The notes: a model not told the origin generated them from the sequence alone. Counted from the stretch's first letter, positions 19,253 through 30,979 are shown. The stretch is 44,438 nt of DNA from Holosporales bacterium (GCA_031289695.1 JAITPA010000019.1:1-44438); one strand, 5' to 3'. Numbers and translations are program-made.

Positions 19253-22200
19253 TTATGCAGCGTCTCCCTTTTCAACTTCGGCGATCCACTTTCTAACCAT
19301 TCCGCCTGTTCCCGCAGGTATCAACCTACCAACAATCACGTTTTCTTTAAGACCAATCAACTGATCTACCTTACCGCCGATTGCCGCTTCAGTAAGGACT
19401 CTCGTTGTTTCCTGGAACGACGCAGCCGATATGAACGATCCCGTCTGCAGCGAAGCCTTCGTTATTCCCTGAAGAATATAAGTTGCAACTATTGGGCGTT
19501 TCTCATCTTTCAGTAACACTTCATTGGCAGTCGCTAAATTCTGCTTATCTATTTCATCTCCGACAATATACGTCGAATCCCCTGCATCCTTAATTTCTCT
19601 TTTCTGCAACATCTGTTTTACGATGACCTCGATATGTTTATCATTTACAGGGACACCCTGAAGTCGATAGACTTTTTGAACCTCGTTTATAAGATACATT
19701 GCCATTTCTTCAACACCAAGAATCCTGAGCACATCTTGAAGAACGACATTTCCATCTACAAGAACTTCTCCTTTCTTGACATAGTCCCCCTCGTGAACTA
19801 CTACAGACCTTCCCTTTTGAATCATGTATTCAACAGAGGATTGCAATGATCCACTTTCAGGGTTAATGACTATCCTTCTCTTTGTTTTGTGTTCTTTTCC
19901 AAACTCCACGATTCCATCAATATCTGAAATGATAGCTGGGTCTTTTGGGCTCCTCGCTTCAAACAGCTCTGAAATTCTGGGCAAACCACCGGTAATATCT
20001 CTTGTTTTTACAACATCCTTCGGGATTCTTGCGATGATATCTCCTGCCTTGACTTTGTCTCCATCGTTGACACTTGTAATTGAGTCTATCAACAAGAAAT
20101 ATCTCGCTTCGGCCTTATTTGAAAGGGCTATAGTTTTTCCCTTTTCATCGACGACAACTATCATTGGTCTAAAATTTGCCGTACTAGATGATTGCTTCCA
20201 ATCAACAACAACTTTGCTCGATATACCAGTTGTTTCATCGAAAACTTCTCTTAACGTTTGCCCATCGATTAGATCCACGAACTTTGCATATCCGTCAACT
20301 TCGCAGATAACAGGAGTTGTATATGGATCCCATTCAGCCAACACCTGGCCAACTTTTACTGCTTCACCAGCAACTACCTTTAGTTTTGCTCCATATGGAA
20401 CTTTGTGAGAAAGCCTATCTCTACCATTTGCATCTATAAGTGATATCTCGGCTTTTCTCGATATGACAGTCATATCATTCGAGCTGTTGAGTGCTGCTGT
20501 CATGTTCTTAAAGCCTATTCTTGCATTCATTGATGACTCAATGCTGGATTGCTCGGACGTCTTCTGTGCTGCACCACCTATGTGGAAAGTTCTCATGGTG
20601 AGCTGCGTTCCTGGTTCACCGATTGATTGAGCGGCTATGACTCCAACCGCCTCGTGAACACTAACAACAGTTCCCCTTGCTAGATCTCTGCCATAGCATT
20701 TTGAGCAAATTCCTCTTTCACATTCGCAGGTTATTGGTGATCTAATCAATACTTCATCAATGCCAGCCTCGATAATGTCGTCGGCTTTATACTCATCGAC
20801 ATATCCATTTTTCGCTAGAATCAGCATACCACTGTTCGGATTAACGACGTCACTTGCAACGAATCTACCAAGGATGCGCTCCCTTAGTGATATCACAACG
20901 TTCGCTCCATCGTAAACTGGTTTCATCAAAAGCCCATTTGATGTTCCGCAGTCTTCACTTGAGATAACACAGTCATTTGCAACGTCAACAAGCCTTCTCG
21001 TAAGGTATCCAGAGTTTGCTGTTTTCAATGCAGTATCTGTTAATCCTTTTCGGCTACCGTGTGTTGAAATGAAGTATTCCAAAACCGACAGACCTTCTTT
21101 AAAGTTCGAAACAATTGGAGTCTCAATGATCTCTCCGGTTGGTTTTGCCATGAGGCCTCGCATACCAGCGGATTGCTTTAGCTGCGCCATCGAACCTCTT
21201 GCCTTCGAATGGACCATCATATAAACAGAATTTGGTTGATGTCCTTTTTCTGTAAGAGATACTGCCTCCATCAATGCTTCCGCAACTTTATCTCCGCACT
21301 TATCCCATGCATCGACAACTTTGTTATACTTTTCTCCCTGGGTTATAAAGCCATCTAGGTATTGCTGCTCAAACTCTCCGACGATCTTTTCTGTTTCCTT
21401 AACGAGTTTCTTTTTTGCTTCCGGAATAACAAGATCATCTTTTCCGTAAGAAATTCCAGATATCGTCATATACTTAAATCCTGTTCCCATTATGCGATCA
21501 ACAAAAATCGCCGTTTCCTTCGGGCCACAATGAAAATAGATATCATCAATTAACGAACCAATATCAGACGACGTTAGCACCTTGTTTACTAAATCAAATT
21601 CTATCTTATGATGCTTCGGAAGTGTCTGACTTAAAATAACCCTTCCGGGAGTGGTATCAATCATCCTGTATTCACATGTTCCATCTTCATTATAGTACGG
21701 TACCTTAGTCTTTATCTTTGTGTGGTACGTAACAACCTTGTTTTCAATTGCATATAAAATCTCACTGAATCCAGAAAGAGCAACGCCTTCATTTTCAGAA
21801 CACTCTACCAACATTGTTAAATAATAAACGCCCAAAACAATATCCTTTGAAGGAATTATTATTGGCTTCCCATTTGAAGGGCTCAATATGTTGTTAGTAG
21901 AAAGCATCAGAATTCTGGCTTCTAGTTGTGCTTCAATGGACAATGGAATATGAACGGCCATCTGGTCTCCATCGAAGTCAGCATTGAATGCTGTACAGAC
22001 TAGAGGATGGAGCTGAATAGCTTTGCCTTCTATAAGAACAGGCTCAAAAGCCTGAATGCTAAGCCTATGGAGCGTTGGGGCTCTGTTTAATAACACAGGG
22101 TGCTCTCGTATGACCTCTTCCAAGATATCCCAAACTTCCGGCATATCCCGTTCTATCATTCTTTTTGCTGATTTTAGATTACTAGCCAATCCGTATTTTT

Positions 22201-23365
22201 CCAGCTTTGCATAGATAAATGGTCTAAACAATTCCAAAGCCATCTTCTTTGGTAGGCCACATTGATGAAGCATTAACTCAGGGCCGACGACGATAACAGA
22301 TCGTCCGGAGTAGTCGACACGTTTACCGAGAAGATTCTGCCTGAATCTCCCTTGTTTTCCTTTCAACATATCTGCCAAAGATTTAAGTGGTCGCTTATTG
22401 GCTCCGACAATCGCTTTCGCCCCTCTGCGTTTATTATCAAACAGAGCATCCACTGATTCCTGCAACATCCTCTTTTCATTCCGAATTATGATATCAGGAG
22501 CTCTAAGTTCTATCAGTCTCTTCAATCTATTGTTTCTGTTAATGACCCTTCTATACAAATCATTCAGATCGCTCGTCGCGAAACGACCACCCTCAAGTGG
22601 AACAAGTGGCCTTAGTTCAGGCGGGATAACAGGTAAAACAGTTAGAACCAAATTGGATGGACTGACTCCTGTATCGACAAACGCTTGCAAGATTTTGAGT
22701 CTCTTTACAATTTTCTTTTTCCGCATATCAACAACACCGGCCTGCAGCTCGTCTTTTAAATTCCTTATCTCTTCTTTAAGATCAATGGCAAGGAGCATGT
22801 CCCTTATTGCTTCTGCTCCTATACTCGCCGTGAAGGTACCTTCACCATACTTATCGAGAGCATCCTGGTACTCTTCTTCAGTTATCGTCTGATATGAAGA
22901 GAAGTGGCTAAATCCTGGCTCTAGGACAACGTACTTTTCGAAGTACAAAATTTTCTCGAGCTCCTTGAGACTTCTATCCAAAATCATTGATATGCGGCTT
23001 GGAATGGATTTCATAAACCAAACGTGAACAACAGGAGCTGCGAGTTCGATGTGTCCCATTCTTTCTCGGCGAACCCTGCTCAATGTGACTTCCACTCCGC
23101 ATTTTTCACAAACGATACCCTTAAACTTCATCCGTTTGTATCTGCCGCAATTGCACTCATAGTCCTTAACTGGTCCGAAAATACGAGCGCAGAATAGTCC
23201 ATCTCGTTCTGGTTTGAATGTTCTATAATTTATGGTCTCCGGTTTTTTTACTTCGCCGTATGACCATGAACGAATCTCTTCTGGACTAGCGATTGAGATT
23301 CTAATAGCGTCAAAATTTTTGGAAACAACTGCTTCACTTGGCAGCGATTTATTTTTTGAATTCAT
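19253..23365 (-). CDS. rpoC: DNA-directed RNA polymerase subunit beta'
   Basis: This is the catalytic clamp subunit of RNA polymerase, 1370 residues. It shows the N-terminal zinc site [22 protein letters not shown] and the catalytic Mg2+ loop [12 protein letters not shown]. The bridge and trigger regions include [17 protein letters not shown] and [21 protein letters not shown]. The second zinc cluster is [16 protein letters not shown]. The end is [19 protein letters not shown]. It follows rpoB with a 13-bp gap and has AGGAG 10 bases before the ATG. Large frames on the opposite strand (for example 19824-20408 and 22398-22892) are shadows. Confidence 0.99.
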   Translation of the reverse strand: MNSKNKSLPSEAVVSKNFDAIRISIASPEEIRSWSYGEVKKPETINYRTFKPERDGLFCARIFGPVKDYECNCGRYKRMKFKGIVCEKCGVEVTLSRVRRERMGHIELAAPVVHVWFMKSIPSRISMILDRSLKELEKILYFEKYVVLEPGFSHFSSYQTITEEEYQDALDKYGEGTFTASIGAEAIRDMLLAIDLKEEIRNLKDELQAGVVDMRKKKIVKRLKILQAFVDTGVSPSNLVLTVLPVIPPELRPLVPLEGGRFATSDLNDLYRRVINRNNRLKRLIELRAPDIIIRNEKRMLQESVDALFDNKRRGAKAIVGANKRPLKSLADMLKGKQGRFRQNLLGKRVDYSGRSVIVVGPELMLHQCGLPKKMALELFRPFIYAKLEKYGLASNLKSAKRMIERDMPEVWDILEEVIREHPVLLNRAPTLHRLSIQAFEPVLIEGKAIQLHPLVCTAFNADFDGDQMAVHIPLSIEAQLEARILMLSTNNILSPSNGKPIIIPSKDIVLGVYYLTMLVECSENEGVALSGFSEILYAIENKVVTYHTKIKTKVPYYNEDGTCEYRMIDTTPGRVILSQTLPKHHKIEFDLVNKVLTSSDIGSLIDDIYFHCGPKETAIFVDRIMGTGFKYMTISGISYGKDDLVIPEAKKKLVKETEKIVGEFEQQYLDGFITQGEKYNKVVDAWDKCGDKVAEALMEAVSLTEKGHQPNSVYMMVHSKARGSMAQLKQSAGMRGLMAKPTGEIIETPIVSNFKEGLSVLEYFISTHGSRKGLTDTALKTANSGYLTRRLVDVANDCVISSEDCGTSNGLLMKPVYDGANVVISLRERILGRFVASDVVNPNSGMLILAKNGYVDEYKADDIIEAGIDEVLIRSPITCECERGICSKCYGRDLARGTVVSVHEAVGVIAAQSIGEPGTQLTMRTFHIGGAAQKTSEQSSIESSMNARIGFKNMTAALNSSNDMTVISRKAEISLIDANGRDRLSHKVPYGAKLKVVAGEAVKVGQVLAEWDPYTTPVICEVDGYAKFVDLIDGQTLREVFDETTGISSKVVVDWKQSSSTANFRPMIVVVDEKGKTIALSNKAEARYFLLIDSITSVNDGDKVKAGDIIARIPKDVVKTRDITGGLPRISELFEARSPKDPAIISDIDGIVEFGKEHKTKRRIVINPESGSLQSSVEYMIQKGRSVVVHEGDYVKKGEVLVDGNVVLQDVLRILGVEEMAMYLINEVQKVYRLQGVPVNDKHIEVIVKQMLQKREIKDAGDSTYIVGDEIDKQNLATANEVLLKDEKRPIVATYILQGITKASLQTGSFISAASFQETTRVLTEAAIGGKVDQLIGLKENVIVGRLIPAGTGGMVRKWIAEVEKGDAA

Positions 23366-23378
23366 AATCTAATAACTC

Positions 23379-26300
23379 CTACGAATTTTTCTTTTTCGAA
23401 TTTTCGCCATTTTCAAACGAAACATTTAGAGCCAATGATTTAAGCTCTTTTATTAACACATTAAACGATTCTGGCATCTCTGGCTCCACTTCATTTTCAC
23501 CTCTAACAATTGATTCATAAACTTTCGTTCTCCCAATGACATCGTCTGATTTTACCGTCAGCATCTCTCGCAATATGTAAGACGCACCATATCCCTCAAG
23601 CGCCCATACTTCCATTTCACCGAAGCGTTGTCCGCCAAATTGAGCTTTTCCACCGAGAGGCTGTTGAGTGATCAAGCTATACGGCCCAACAGATCTAGCG
23701 TGTATTTTGTCATCAACTAGATGGTGCAACTTCAGCATATATTTATAGCCAACTGTGACCTTTCTATCGAATGGCTCACCAGTGAGTCCATCGTACAAAG
23801 TGACCTGACCAGACTTGTTGAGTCCGGCTAATTCTAGGTGATTTTCTATATCCACCAACTTAGCCCCGTCAAAAACAGGGCTCGCGACTGGAACACCTTT
23901 TGACAAGTTTTCCGAGAGTTCGATGAATTCATCTTCATTTAAGGCTTTTATGTCGTTTGTATCTTCATCATCTGAGTAGATGTTAATAACGCAATCTCTA
24001 AATTCTTCTAGCCCAATTTCATCTGCTCTGTATTCATTGAGCGCATTTTGAATCCTAACCCCAAGTCCATGAGCCGCCGCTCCTAGATGTGTTTCCAAAA
24101 CCTGTCCAACATTCATTCTAGACGGCAATCCAAGAGGGTTTAAAATAATATCAACAGGGGTTCCATCTTCGAGATATGGCATGTCTTCTAGTGGAAGTAT
24201 TCTAGAAACGACGCCTTTGTTACCATGCCTTCCAGCCATTTTATCACCTGGCTGAATCTTCCTTTTATTGGCCACGAAAACTTTAACCAACTTTAAAACG
24301 CCTGCTGGTAGATCGTCCCCTTTCCTAAGTTTATGAACACTCTCGTCAAATGTTCTTTGTATTTTATCTATTTTCTCATCAAACTGTTTGATTAGTTGTT
24401 CAAGAGACTTCTGAACTCTTGGGCCCTTTACGACAACTTTTCTAAGACTATTAAAAGACATATTTTCAACGATTTTGCTTGTAATCGACGAACCTTCTTC
24501 AAGGTCTTTAAGACCAGACACTAGCTTCTGGCCAATAACTTTTTCACAGACATGTTTTCGATATGTCTGCTCTAATATTCTTTTTTCCGCATCTCTGTCT
24601 TCTGCGAGATCGTCGATTAACTGTCGCTCAATCGCTACTGTTCTCTCATCTCTCTCGACCCCCTTTCTTATCATGACTCGTACCTCGACGACGGTCCCGG
24701 AGACGCCTGGTGGAACCCTAAACGAACTATCTTTAACGTCGGAAGATTTTTCTCCAAAGATAGCTCTCAGAAGCTTTTCCTCTGGGGTCATCATAGTTTC
24801 GCCCTTCGGAGTGACTTTGCCAACTAGTATATCCCCTGGTTGGACTTTAGCTCCAACGTAGACTATACCCGACTCGTCCAAATTTCTCAGGGACTCTTCT
24901 GCAAGATTTGGAATGTCCCTAGTTATCTCTTCGTTACCAAGTTTCGTGTCGCGAGCCATTACTTCGAAACTCTCTATGTGGATGGATGTCAGAACATCGT
25001 TCATTGCCACCCTTTCAGAAAGAATAATTGAGTCCTCGAAGCTATATCCGCGCCATGATATGAATGCCACAAGCAAGTTCCGACCAAGGGCCAATTCGCC
25101 ATTATCAGTCGCTGGACCATCGGCTATTATGTCTCCAGCCTCGACGACATCTCCAGTTCTCACCAACGGTTTCTGGTTAACACAAGTTCCCATATTCGAA
25201 CACTGAAATTTTGATAGATTGTATACGTCTGCTCCAGCTTCATTTTCATCATTTACTCTGATCACAATCCTCTTCGCATCGACGTGATCTATGATCCCAG
25301 CCCTCTTTGCAACAACAGAAGAACCCGAATCTTTTGCAATGATGGATTCCATCCCGGTGCCCACTAACGGGGCTTCTGGCCTTATTAATGGCACAGCTTG
25401 ACGTTGCATATTTGATCCCATCAACGCCCTTGTAGCATCATCATTCTCCAGAAATGGAATGAGAGCAGCCGCCACAGAAACGACCTGCTTTGGCGATACA
25501 TCAGTGAACGCTATATCCGACTTCGGACGTAATCCAACATCTCCTGCTTTTCTCGATACGACTAGATCCTCACCGATTGTTCCATCTTTATCAGTCAAAA
25601 CGTCCGCCTGAGCAATTGCGTGTTTCCACTCTTCCGTTGCCGTCAGATAAACCGTCTCATTAGTTACTTTTCCATCTACAACTTTCTTATACGGAGCTTC
25701 AATGAAACCATATTTATTAATTTTCGCATACGAAGCCAATGAGTTGATCAATCCAATATTCTGTCCTTCTGGAGTTTCGATTGGACACAGTCTTGAATAA
25801 TGGGTCGGATGGACGTCACGCACCTCAAAACCAGCCCTTTCTCTCGAAAGCCCCCCCGGGCCAAGGGCGGACAATCTTCTTTTGTGAGTTACCTCTGATA
25901 GGGGATTCGTTTGATCCATGAATTGCGATAGCTGAGACAGAAGGAAAAAGTCCTTAACAGCGCTTATCAGTGGTTTAGCATTAATAAGATCGCTTGGAAC
26001 AAAATTGTCTATATCAGCAGATGAGATTTTTTCGCGGATGGTTTTTTCCATCCTAATCATTCCAATTCTGCATTGATTTTCTATCAATTCACCAACGGAA
26101 CGAATCCTTCTATTTCCTAGATTATCGATATCATCAACTTCCCCATTTCCATCTTTAACTTCGAAAAGCAACTTGACAATTTTTACTAGATCATCTTTCT
26201 GAAGAACTCGAACTTCATCTGGAGTATCGAGCCCCAATCTATCGTTGATCTTAGCGCGCCCGACAGCGGATAGATCATACCTATCTGGATCGAACATTGC

Positions 26301-27557
26301 GAATCTTAAAAGATCTTCTCCTCCAGAAATTGTTGGAGGTTCTCCGGGGATCAAAGATCTATACAATTCAATTAGAGCTTCTTCTCTATTTGCGCATCTT
26401 GAATAAGCAAATGTGTTAATCAGATACGAAGTTGAGTTCGCAGAATTTATATGCAGTACATCTATTTTTTTTATTTCTTTTGCATCAATTTTTTGAATTG
26501 TTATATTTGTAATTTCTTCTCCTGCTTCTAGATGGATCTCACCTGTCTCTTCGTTGATACATTCCTTTGCTACAATTTTTCCTATGAAATCTTCATCTGG
26601 AATGAATATGTTTTTCAACTCTTTATTTTCGAGACCTCTTAGGGTTTTTGATGTTAGTTTATCACCAGTCTTTGCTACAATCCTCCTTGTCTCTGCATCG
26701 ACGAGATCTTTTTCGAGCTTCATTCCTCGGAGATGTTCGCAGCTGAATGGAAGAACCCAACCTCCATCAACCCTCTTGCACTCGATAGACTTATGAAATG
26801 TATTGAGAATCTCCTCTTTTGACATGCCGGTTAGATACCCATCCGGTAATCCCTCTCCGTTTTTAAGTTTTTTCCTGTATTCTTCTGTTTCCTTACTTTC
26901 AAGACACATAAAGAACGTAGTCGCAAGAACGCGACGCCTCCTATCGAATCTCACATAAAGGACATCTCTGTGATCAAACTCAAAATCTACCCACGATCCC
27001 CTATAAGGAATTATTCTAGCGGCAAATAAATATTTCCCAGAAGAATGGGTTTTACCATGATCATGGTCAATAAAAACACCTGGACTTCGATGCATCTGAG
27101 AAACAACGACCCTCTCGATTCCATTGAATATGAAGGTACCGCGTTCGGTCATTAGTGGTATGTCGCCGAGATAAACGTCCTGTTCTTTTATATCCTTGAT
27201 TGTTCGAGAACCAGTATCGTGATCAACATCCCATATTATTAGACGAAATTTACCACGGATTGGGGATGCATAGGTGCCACCTCTTTGTCGACACTCAATT
27301 TCAGTATACTTTGGTTTTTCAAACGAATAACCACAGAAATCGAGTTGAGCTTTACCGGCGGCATCCTTGATTGGGAAAAACGAATTGAAGATTCCAAGAA
27401 GTCCAGAGTTTTCCATTTTGTCTTGAGGAACATTACACTGCAGAAAAGAATCGAAGGAACTTTTCTGAAGAGCGATAAGATTCGGAAGCTGAGTATTTTC
27501 CTTGATCTTCCCGAAGAACTTACGAAAACGCTTGCGTCCTGTATACGATCTAACCAT
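23379..27557 (-). CDS. rpoB: DNA-directed RNA polymerase subunit beta
   Basis: The beta subunit forms half of the polymerase active-site cleft and the rifampicin site. The rifampicin region [19 protein letters not shown] and [26 protein letters not shown] is intact and of the alpha-type 'DQTNP' form. [13 protein letters not shown] and [18 protein letters not shown] appear in the C-terminal half. The frame starts at a TTG (27590), but ATG 27557 gives [16 protein letters not shown], the conserved opening, and 1392 residues. A stem-loop lies between rplL and this gene. Confidence 0.98.
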   Translation of the reverse strand: MVRSYTGRKRFRKFFGKIKENTQLPNLIALQKSSFDSFLQCNVPQDKMENSGLLGIFNSFFPIKDAAGKAQLDFCGYSFEKPKYTEIECRQRGGTYASPIRGKFRLIIWDVDHDTGSRTIKDIKEQDVYLGDIPLMTERGTFIFNGIERVVVSQMHRSPGVFIDHDHGKTHSSGKYLFAARIIPYRGSWVDFEFDHRDVLYVRFDRRRRVLATTFFMCLESKETEEYRKKLKNGEGLPDGYLTGMSKEEILNTFHKSIECKRVDGGWVLPFSCEHLRGMKLEKDLVDAETRRIVAKTGDKLTSKTLRGLENKELKNIFIPDEDFIGKIVAKECINEETGEIHLEAGEEITNITIQKIDAKEIKKIDVLHINSANSTSYLINTFAYSRCANREEALIELYRSLIPGEPPTISGGEDLLRFAMFDPDRYDLSAVGRAKINDRLGLDTPDEVRVLQKDDLVKIVKLLFEVKDGNGEVDDIDNLGNRRIRSVGELIENQCRIGMIRMEKTIREKISSADIDNFVPSDLINAKPLISAVKDFFLLSQLSQFMDQTNPLSEVTHKRRLSALGPGGLSRERAGFEVRDVHPTHYSRLCPIETPEGQNIGLINSLASYAKINKYGFIEAPYKKVVDGKVTNETVYLTATEEWKHAIAQADVLTDKDGTIGEDLVVSRKAGDVGLRPKSDIAFTDVSPKQVVSVAAALIPFLENDDATRALMGSNMQRQAVPLIRPEAPLVGTGMESIIAKDSGSSVVAKRAGIIDHVDAKRIVIRVNDENEAGADVYNLSKFQCSNMGTCVNQKPLVRTGDVVEAGDIIADGPATDNGELALGRNLLVAFISWRGYSFEDSIILSERVAMNDVLTSIHIESFEVMARDTKLGNEEITRDIPNLAEESLRNLDESGIVYVGAKVQPGDILVGKVTPKGETMMTPEEKLLRAIFGEKSSDVKDSSFRVPPGVSGTVVEVRVMIRKGVERDERTVAIERQLIDDLAEDRDAEKRILEQTYRKHVCEKVIGQKLVSGLKDLEEGSSITSKIVENMSFNSLRKVVVKGPRVQKSLEQLIKQFDEKIDKIQRTFDESVHKLRKGDDLPAGVLKLVKVFVANKRKIQPGDKMAGRHGNKGVVSRILPLEDMPYLEDGTPVDIILNPLGLPSRMNVGQVLETHLGAAAHGLGVRIQNALNEYRADEIGLEEFRDCVINIYSDDEDTNDIKALNEDEFIELSENLSKGVPVASPVFDGAKLVDIENHLELAGLNKSGQVTLYDGLTGEPFDRKVTVGYKYMLKLHHLVDDKIHARSVGPYSLITQQPLGGKAQFGGQRFGEMEVWALEGYGASYILREMLTVKSDDVIGRTKVYESIVRGENEVEPEMPESFNVLIKELKSLALNVSFENGENSKKKNS

Positions 27558-27598
27558 CTCTATAAAACCTATAAAAAAACAACGATACAAAAATCCAA

Positions 27599-27627
27599 GA
27601 GGTGGTGCATATATGGATAACCACCTC
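27599..27627 (-). terminator. Stem-loop between rplL and rpoB (attenuator or processing site)
   Basis: On the minus strand GAGGTGGT (27620-27627) pairs perfectly with ACCACCTC (27599-27606) across a 13-base loop. It is followed by TTGGATTTTTG. It sits in the 90-bp gap where other bacteria have a partial terminator and an RNase III site that reduce rpoBC expression relative to rplL. The U-run is interrupted, so partial rather than full termination is expected. Confidence 0.55.
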
Positions 27628-27647
27628 GCCTCGCTACTATTAAGCGC

Positions 27648-28025
27648 TTACTTTATGGTCACCTTTGCCCCTGCGGTCTCAAGTTGCTTCTTTATTTTTT
27701 CTGCTTCATCCTTGTTGACTCCTGATTTTACGACTTTTGGAGCTCCTTCAACAAGGTCTTTTGCTTCCTTGAGCCCGAGATCGGGAACTATAGCTCTTAC
27801 CTCTTTGATGACGTTGATCTTGCTGGCTCCGCCATCTGTAAGCTCAACATCAAACTCTGTCTTTTCCTCAACGGGGGCGGCTCCTGCCGCCGCTGGTCCA
27901 GCGGCAACTGCGACGGCAGCGGCGGCACTAACTCCCCACTCCTCCTCTAACATCTTCGAAAGCTCGGCTGCTTCAAGAACAGTTAGCTTCGACAACTCTT
28001 CAACGACCTTTTTTAAATCTGCCAT
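27648..28025 (-). CDS. rplL: 50S ribosomal protein L7/L12
   Basis: L7/L12 forms the flexible stalk that recruits translation factors. The 125 residues show the N-terminal dimer domain ([26 protein letters not shown]), an Ala-rich hinge ([18 protein letters not shown]) and the C-terminal domain ([45 protein letters not shown]). AAAGGAG precedes the ATG. The large plus-strand frame over it (27502-28155) is a composition shadow. Confidence 0.98.
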   Translation of the reverse strand: MADLKKVVEELSKLTVLEAAELSKMLEEEWGVSAAAAVAVAAGPAAAGAAPVEEKTEFDVELTDGGASKINVIKEVRAIVPDLGLKEAKDLVEGAPKVVKSGVNKDEAEKIKKQLETAGAKVTIK

Positions 28026-28071
28026 TTTTCATACTCCTTTAATAAAAACCAAATACTTTTTCTTAAAAAAC

Positions 28072-28575
28072 TTAACCCTTCGCGGCGATAACCCTAGCAA
28101 TTCTAGCAGAAGGCTCCTTAATTGTACGAACAATCTTCAGAGCTGCAGCTGTTAATAGACCTATAATCTTGGCCCTCAGCTCATCGACCGATGGAAGAGA
28201 TGCCAATTCCTTGATTACTTCGTAGGAAATCTCTTTACCATCCATAATCCCACCCAAAATCTTCAACTTCTCATTTGTCTTCGCAAATTCAGAAATTGCC
28301 TTCGCCAATCCAACGGGATTGTTTGAGTAGGCCAGAGCAGTTGATCCAACAAGATATTTACCAATCGGATCTAACACCGAACCTTTTATCGCTATACGAG
28401 CAAGCGTATTTTTAAGAACTTTGAAATTAGCCTCAATTGCTCTCATGTCTTTTCGAAGCTTAGTCATTTCCTCGACGGTGATTCCAGACGTCCTATCGAC
28501 GGCAAGAACTATCGAAGATCCAACTAGATCATCTCGAATTCGAGATACAAAAGACTCTTTTTCCTGTCTCTTCAT
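28072..28575 (-). CDS. rplJ: 50S ribosomal protein L10
   Basis: L10 anchors the L7/L12 stalk to 23S rRNA and, with L12, binds its own leader to repress translation. The 167-residue protein includes KESFVSRIRDDLVGSSIVLAVDRTSGI, KLRKDMRAIEANFKVLKNTLARIA and a C-terminal helix that binds L12. The frame extends to a GTG at 28605, but ATG 28575 has AAAGGAG at good distance and matches the family start. The long leader upstream (28576-28925) is described separately. Confidence 0.96.
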   Translation of the reverse strand: MKRQEKESFVSRIRDDLVGSSIVLAVDRTSGITVEEMTKLRKDMRAIEANFKVLKNTLARIAIKGSVLDPIGKYLVGSTALAYSNNPVGLAKAISEFAKTNEKLKILGGIMDGKEISYEVIKELASLPSVDELRAKIIGLLTAAALKIVRTIKEPSARIARVIAAKG

Positions 28576-28645
28576 ACCTTTTTCATCTCCTTTACTTCTC
28601 CACAAAAAAACCTACAAAAAAAAGGAGTGTGAACCACCTTTCTTT

Positions 28646-28836
28646 CGTCTATTGCAGGCGACATCTTGAGGGAAGGGGCGGCGGCCACTATAATCTTCCT
28701 CTGGAAAGATTATAGCAGCGCTCCTAAGGAGCGCTGGCAAAGCAAAGCTTTGCTGGCCACCGCCCCCCTCCCTCAAGAGGCCCTTTAATCTGGTAACACT
28801 ATCTCAGAACGTTCACCAGAACCCGCAGTCTTCGAC
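28646..28836 (-). promoter_or_regulatory. Ribosomal protein L10 leader (autoregulatory mRNA leader of rplJL-rpoBC)
   Basis: The 350-bp gap between rplA and rplJ has no gene. On the minus strand it holds AAGACTGCGGGTTCTGG (about 28819-28833). The stem TCTGGT/ACCAGA (28815-28820 with 28789-28794) follows, and then CCTGCAATAGACG (28646-28658). These resemble the conserved pieces of L10 leaders, where the L10-(L12)4 complex binds to control translation. Between the two conserved parts lies an exceptional 113-bp cloverleaf (28665-28777). Position and motif content support the call; the exact fold is my inference. Confidence 0.65.
28665..28777 (-). repeat. 113-bp cloverleaf of nested inverted repeats inside the L10 leader
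   Basis: The outer stem pairs 28665-28686 with 28755-28777: 22 pairs including two G-U type positions and one bulged G, strongly GC-rich. Inside it three hairpins are packed with no more than one spare base between them. They are 28688-28699 with 28703-28715 (12 bp, one bulge, 3-nt loop), 28716-28725 with 28727-28736 (10 bp perfect, one central base) and 28737-28743 with 28747-28753 (7 bp, 3-nt loop). The result is a near-ideal four-way junction. Its GC content contrasts with the AT-rich surroundings. Confidence 0.85.
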
Positions 28837-28925
28837 AACACCTGAGTTTCTCTCCCAGACGGCCCTTCGTGAAGATTTCACTCCTCACAAAACTCTTCAT
28901 ACCTCCCCTACTCATCAATCTTTAA

Positions 28926-29609
28926 TCAATCTAAAATGAATTGTATACCAATTCCCATCGTAGAACTCAATATCATTTTTTTAAGGTAGGCTCCCTTCGC
29001 TCCGACGGGCTTCGCTTTCACGAGAGCATCAACTAGGGCCCTAACATTCTTATCAATCGCATCATCTGAGAAACTAGCTTTTCCTATACCTGCATGAACG
29101 ATTCCATTCTTTTCTGACCGATACTCTATTTGCCCACCCTTAATACTTTTTATGGCGGTAACAACATCCTGAGTAACGGTACCCAATTTTGGATTCGGCA
29201 TCAATCCCTTCGGACCCAATATTTTTCCAACCCTTCCGACGAGGGGCATCATATCGGGAGTAGCTATACACCTATCGAATGGCATATTCCCATTCTGAAC
29301 CATCTCAACTAGATCTTCGGCTCCTATAATATCAGCCCCAGCCTTTCTAGCTTCATCAGCCTTCTGATCTTTCGCGAACACGGCAACCCTATATGTCTTT
29401 CCAGTTCCATTCGGAAGTGATACAACATTTCTAACGGCCTGATCCTGTTTCGTCGGATCAATCCCAAGCATAACGCTAATCTCGATGGTCTCATCAAATT
29501 TAGCAGTTGCCGCCTTCTTAATCATCGATATCGCCTCGGCAATGGAGTACACCTTCTCGAAATTTAACCCATCCCTAGCATTCTTAAGTCTCTTACCAAA
29601 TTTCGCCAT
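28926..29609 (-). CDS. rplA: 50S ribosomal protein L1
   Basis: L1 forms the mobile L1 stalk at the ribosomal E site and often represses its own operon. It is recognised by [54 protein letters not shown] and [14 protein letters not shown]. The frame extends to 29627, but ATG 29609 gives [14 protein letters not shown] and 227 residues, with GGAGG eight bases upstream. It starts 4 bp after rplK ends. Confidence 0.98.
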   Translation of the reverse strand: MAKFGKRLKNARDGLNFEKVYSIAEAISMIKKAATAKFDETIEISVMLGIDPTKQDQAVRNVVSLPNGTGKTYRVAVFAKDQKADEARKAGADIIGAEDLVEMVQNGNMPFDRCIATPDMMPLVGRVGKILGPKGLMPNPKLGTVTQDVVTAIKSIKGGQIEYRSEKNGIVHAGIGKASFSDDAIDKNVRALVDALVKAKPVGAKGAYLKKMILSSTMGIGIQFILD

Positions 29610-29613
29610 TTTT

Positions 29614-30048
29614 CTAGTCCTCCACAACCTCGATACCCATAGATCTGGCAGAACCTACTATCATCGTGCATGCAGCCTCTATGTCATTCGCGTTTAAATC
29701 CTGCATTTTCTGTCTCGCTATTTCTTCGACCTGAGACATCTTGATCCTTGCAACGGGGACGGTTATCCCTGTCTTCTGCGAACCACTAGTTACATTTGCA
29801 GCCTTCTTTACGTAATACGTCACAGGAGGAGTTTTCATTATGAATGTAAAACTCTTATCTGCGAATGCAGTTATGACAACTGGAATCGGCATACCAGGCT
29901 CCATCTGTTGCGTCTTCGCATTGAAGGTCTTGCAGAATTCCATGATGTTCAACCCCTTCTGCGCGAGGGCAGGGCCTATCGGAGGAGACGGATTCGCCTT
30001 TCCCGCAGGTATCTGCAGCTTTACATATCCAATAATTTTCTTCGCCAT
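29614..30048 (-). CDS. rplK: 50S ribosomal protein L11
   Basis: L11 is part of the GTPase-associated centre and the thiostrepton site. The 144 residues include [34 protein letters not shown] and [13 protein letters not shown], and a C-terminal rRNA-binding domain ending [19 protein letters not shown] precedes the ATG at 30048. Gene order nusG-rplK-rplA is standard. Confidence 0.98.
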   Translation of the reverse strand: MAKKIIGYVKLQIPAGKANPSPPIGPALAQKGLNIMEFCKTFNAKTQQMEPGMPIPVVITAFADKSFTFIMKTPPVTYYVKKAANVTSGSQKTGITVPVARIKMSQVEEIARQKMQDLNANDIEAACTMIVGSARSMGIEVVED

Positions 30049-30117
30049 TTTTTCTCCTTAACAAAAACGCATCTCGCGGCACAATCAACCAAATGACAGA
30101 ATCTCCCGCAAAACATC

Positions 30118-30654
30118 CTAAACCTTCTCAACCTGTGTGTACTCAAGTGACACAGGAGTCGCCCTTCCAAAAATCATAACCGATACTTTGAGTTTCTGTC
30201 GATCTTCTTCTATCTCCTCCACGAAACCAGCAAAAGACGCAAATGGTCCCTCAGTAACACGAACCTGGTCCCCTATATCATAGGTGACGTTACTACGTGG
30301 CGCCTCGTTCGATTCTTTAACCTGATTCTTGATTCGATCCACCTCGGCCTCACTTATTGGAGACGGATTACCTTTACCTCCAAGAAAACCAGAAACCTTC
30401 GGGATACTCTGAACGAGATGCCACGTCTCATCATTCAGGATCATCTTAACGAGAATATATCCAGGAAAATATTTTTTATCAACATTAACCTTTTCTCCGC
30501 CTCTAATTTCGATCACTTCTTCTTTGGGGATAAAAACCTCTTTAAAATAATCGCCGACACCCTTTTTTCCTGCAGCTTCAGTTATTAATTGCATAACCCT
30601 ACCCTCAGAGCCTGAGTAAACCTGAACGATGTACCATCTAGCTCGCTGTTCCAT
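30118..30654 (-). CDS. nusG: Transcription termination/antitermination protein NusG
   Basis: NusG binds RNA polymerase and links it to Rho or the ribosome. The NGN domain (ARWYIVQVYSGSEGRVMQLI, VFIPKEEVIEIRGGEKV, KKYFPGYILVKMILND) is followed by a KOW domain (IGDQVRVTEGPFASFAGFVEEI). A TTG at 30669 is in frame, but ATG 30654, preceded by GGGAAG and 4 bp after the secE stop, gives the usual start MEQRARWYIVQ and 178 residues. Confidence 0.97.
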   Translation of the reverse strand: MEQRARWYIVQVYSGSEGRVMQLITEAAGKKGVGDYFKEVFIPKEEVIEIRGGEKVNVDKKYFPGYILVKMILNDETWHLVQSIPKVSGFLGGKGNPSPISEAEVDRIKNQVKESNEAPRSNVTYDIGDQVRVTEGPFASFAGFVEEIEEDRQKLKVSVMIFGRATPVSLEYTQVEKV

Positions 30655-30658
30655 CCCG

Positions 30659-30862
30659 CTACTTCCCAATCATCGAATGGATAATCTTATACCAGGCCGT
30701 GTCAACCAATGCAAAGAAAATAGCAGAAATCAAAGCTATCACGAAAACAACGATAGTCGTTATGATCACTTCCTTTCGAGATGGCCAACTTACCCTGTCA
30801 AGCTCAGCTCGAACATCTACTACAAAGGAACAGACTTTACCAAAAACAGAACCTGAACTCAT
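30659..30862 (-). CDS. secE: Protein translocase subunit SecE
   Basis: SecE is the essential clamp of the SecYEG membrane channel. This 67-residue form has the conserved amphipathic part AELDRVSWPSRKEVI followed by one transmembrane helix (TTIVVFVIALISAIFFALVD), the minimal one-helix type. It lies between tRNA-Trp and nusG, as in most bacteria. Confidence 0.96.
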   Translation of the reverse strand: MSSGSVFGKVCSFVVDVRAELDRVSWPSRKEVIITTIVVFVIALISAIFFALVDTAWYKIIHSMIGK

Positions 30863-30887
30863 CGCAATTAACCCTCTAAAATAAAAG

Positions 30888-30964
30888 TGGCAGGAGTGGA
30901 GGGACTTGAACCCCCGACCGCCGGTTTTGGAGACCGGAACTCTACCAAATTGAGCTACACTCCT
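30888..30964 (-). tRNA. tRNA-Trp (anticodon CCA)
   Basis: The minus strand folds into a full cloverleaf. The acceptor arms AGGAGTG (30958-30964) and CACTCCT pair, followed by discriminator G and encoded CCA (30888-30890). The D arm contains TAGCTCAATTTGGTAGAG, the anticodon arm CCGGTCTCCAAAACCGG has anticodon CCA, and the T arm contains GGGGGTTCAAGTCCC. It is 26 bp upstream of secE. The short plus-strand frame across it is a well-known tRNA artefact. Confidence 0.97.
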
Positions 30965-30979
30965 ATCCTCATCCGAAAC

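Noticed and set aside
19824-22892. Long plus-strand open frames over rpoC (19824-20408, 22398-22892)
   Set aside because: They are antisense to conserved rpoC codons, have no family features and match the codon-position shadow of the real gene.
27502-28155. 217-codon plus-strand frame over rplL and the rpoB start
   Set aside because: The Ala/Ser/Thr-rich translation is the reverse of the Ala-rich rplL hinge; rplL and rpoB are certain on the other strand.
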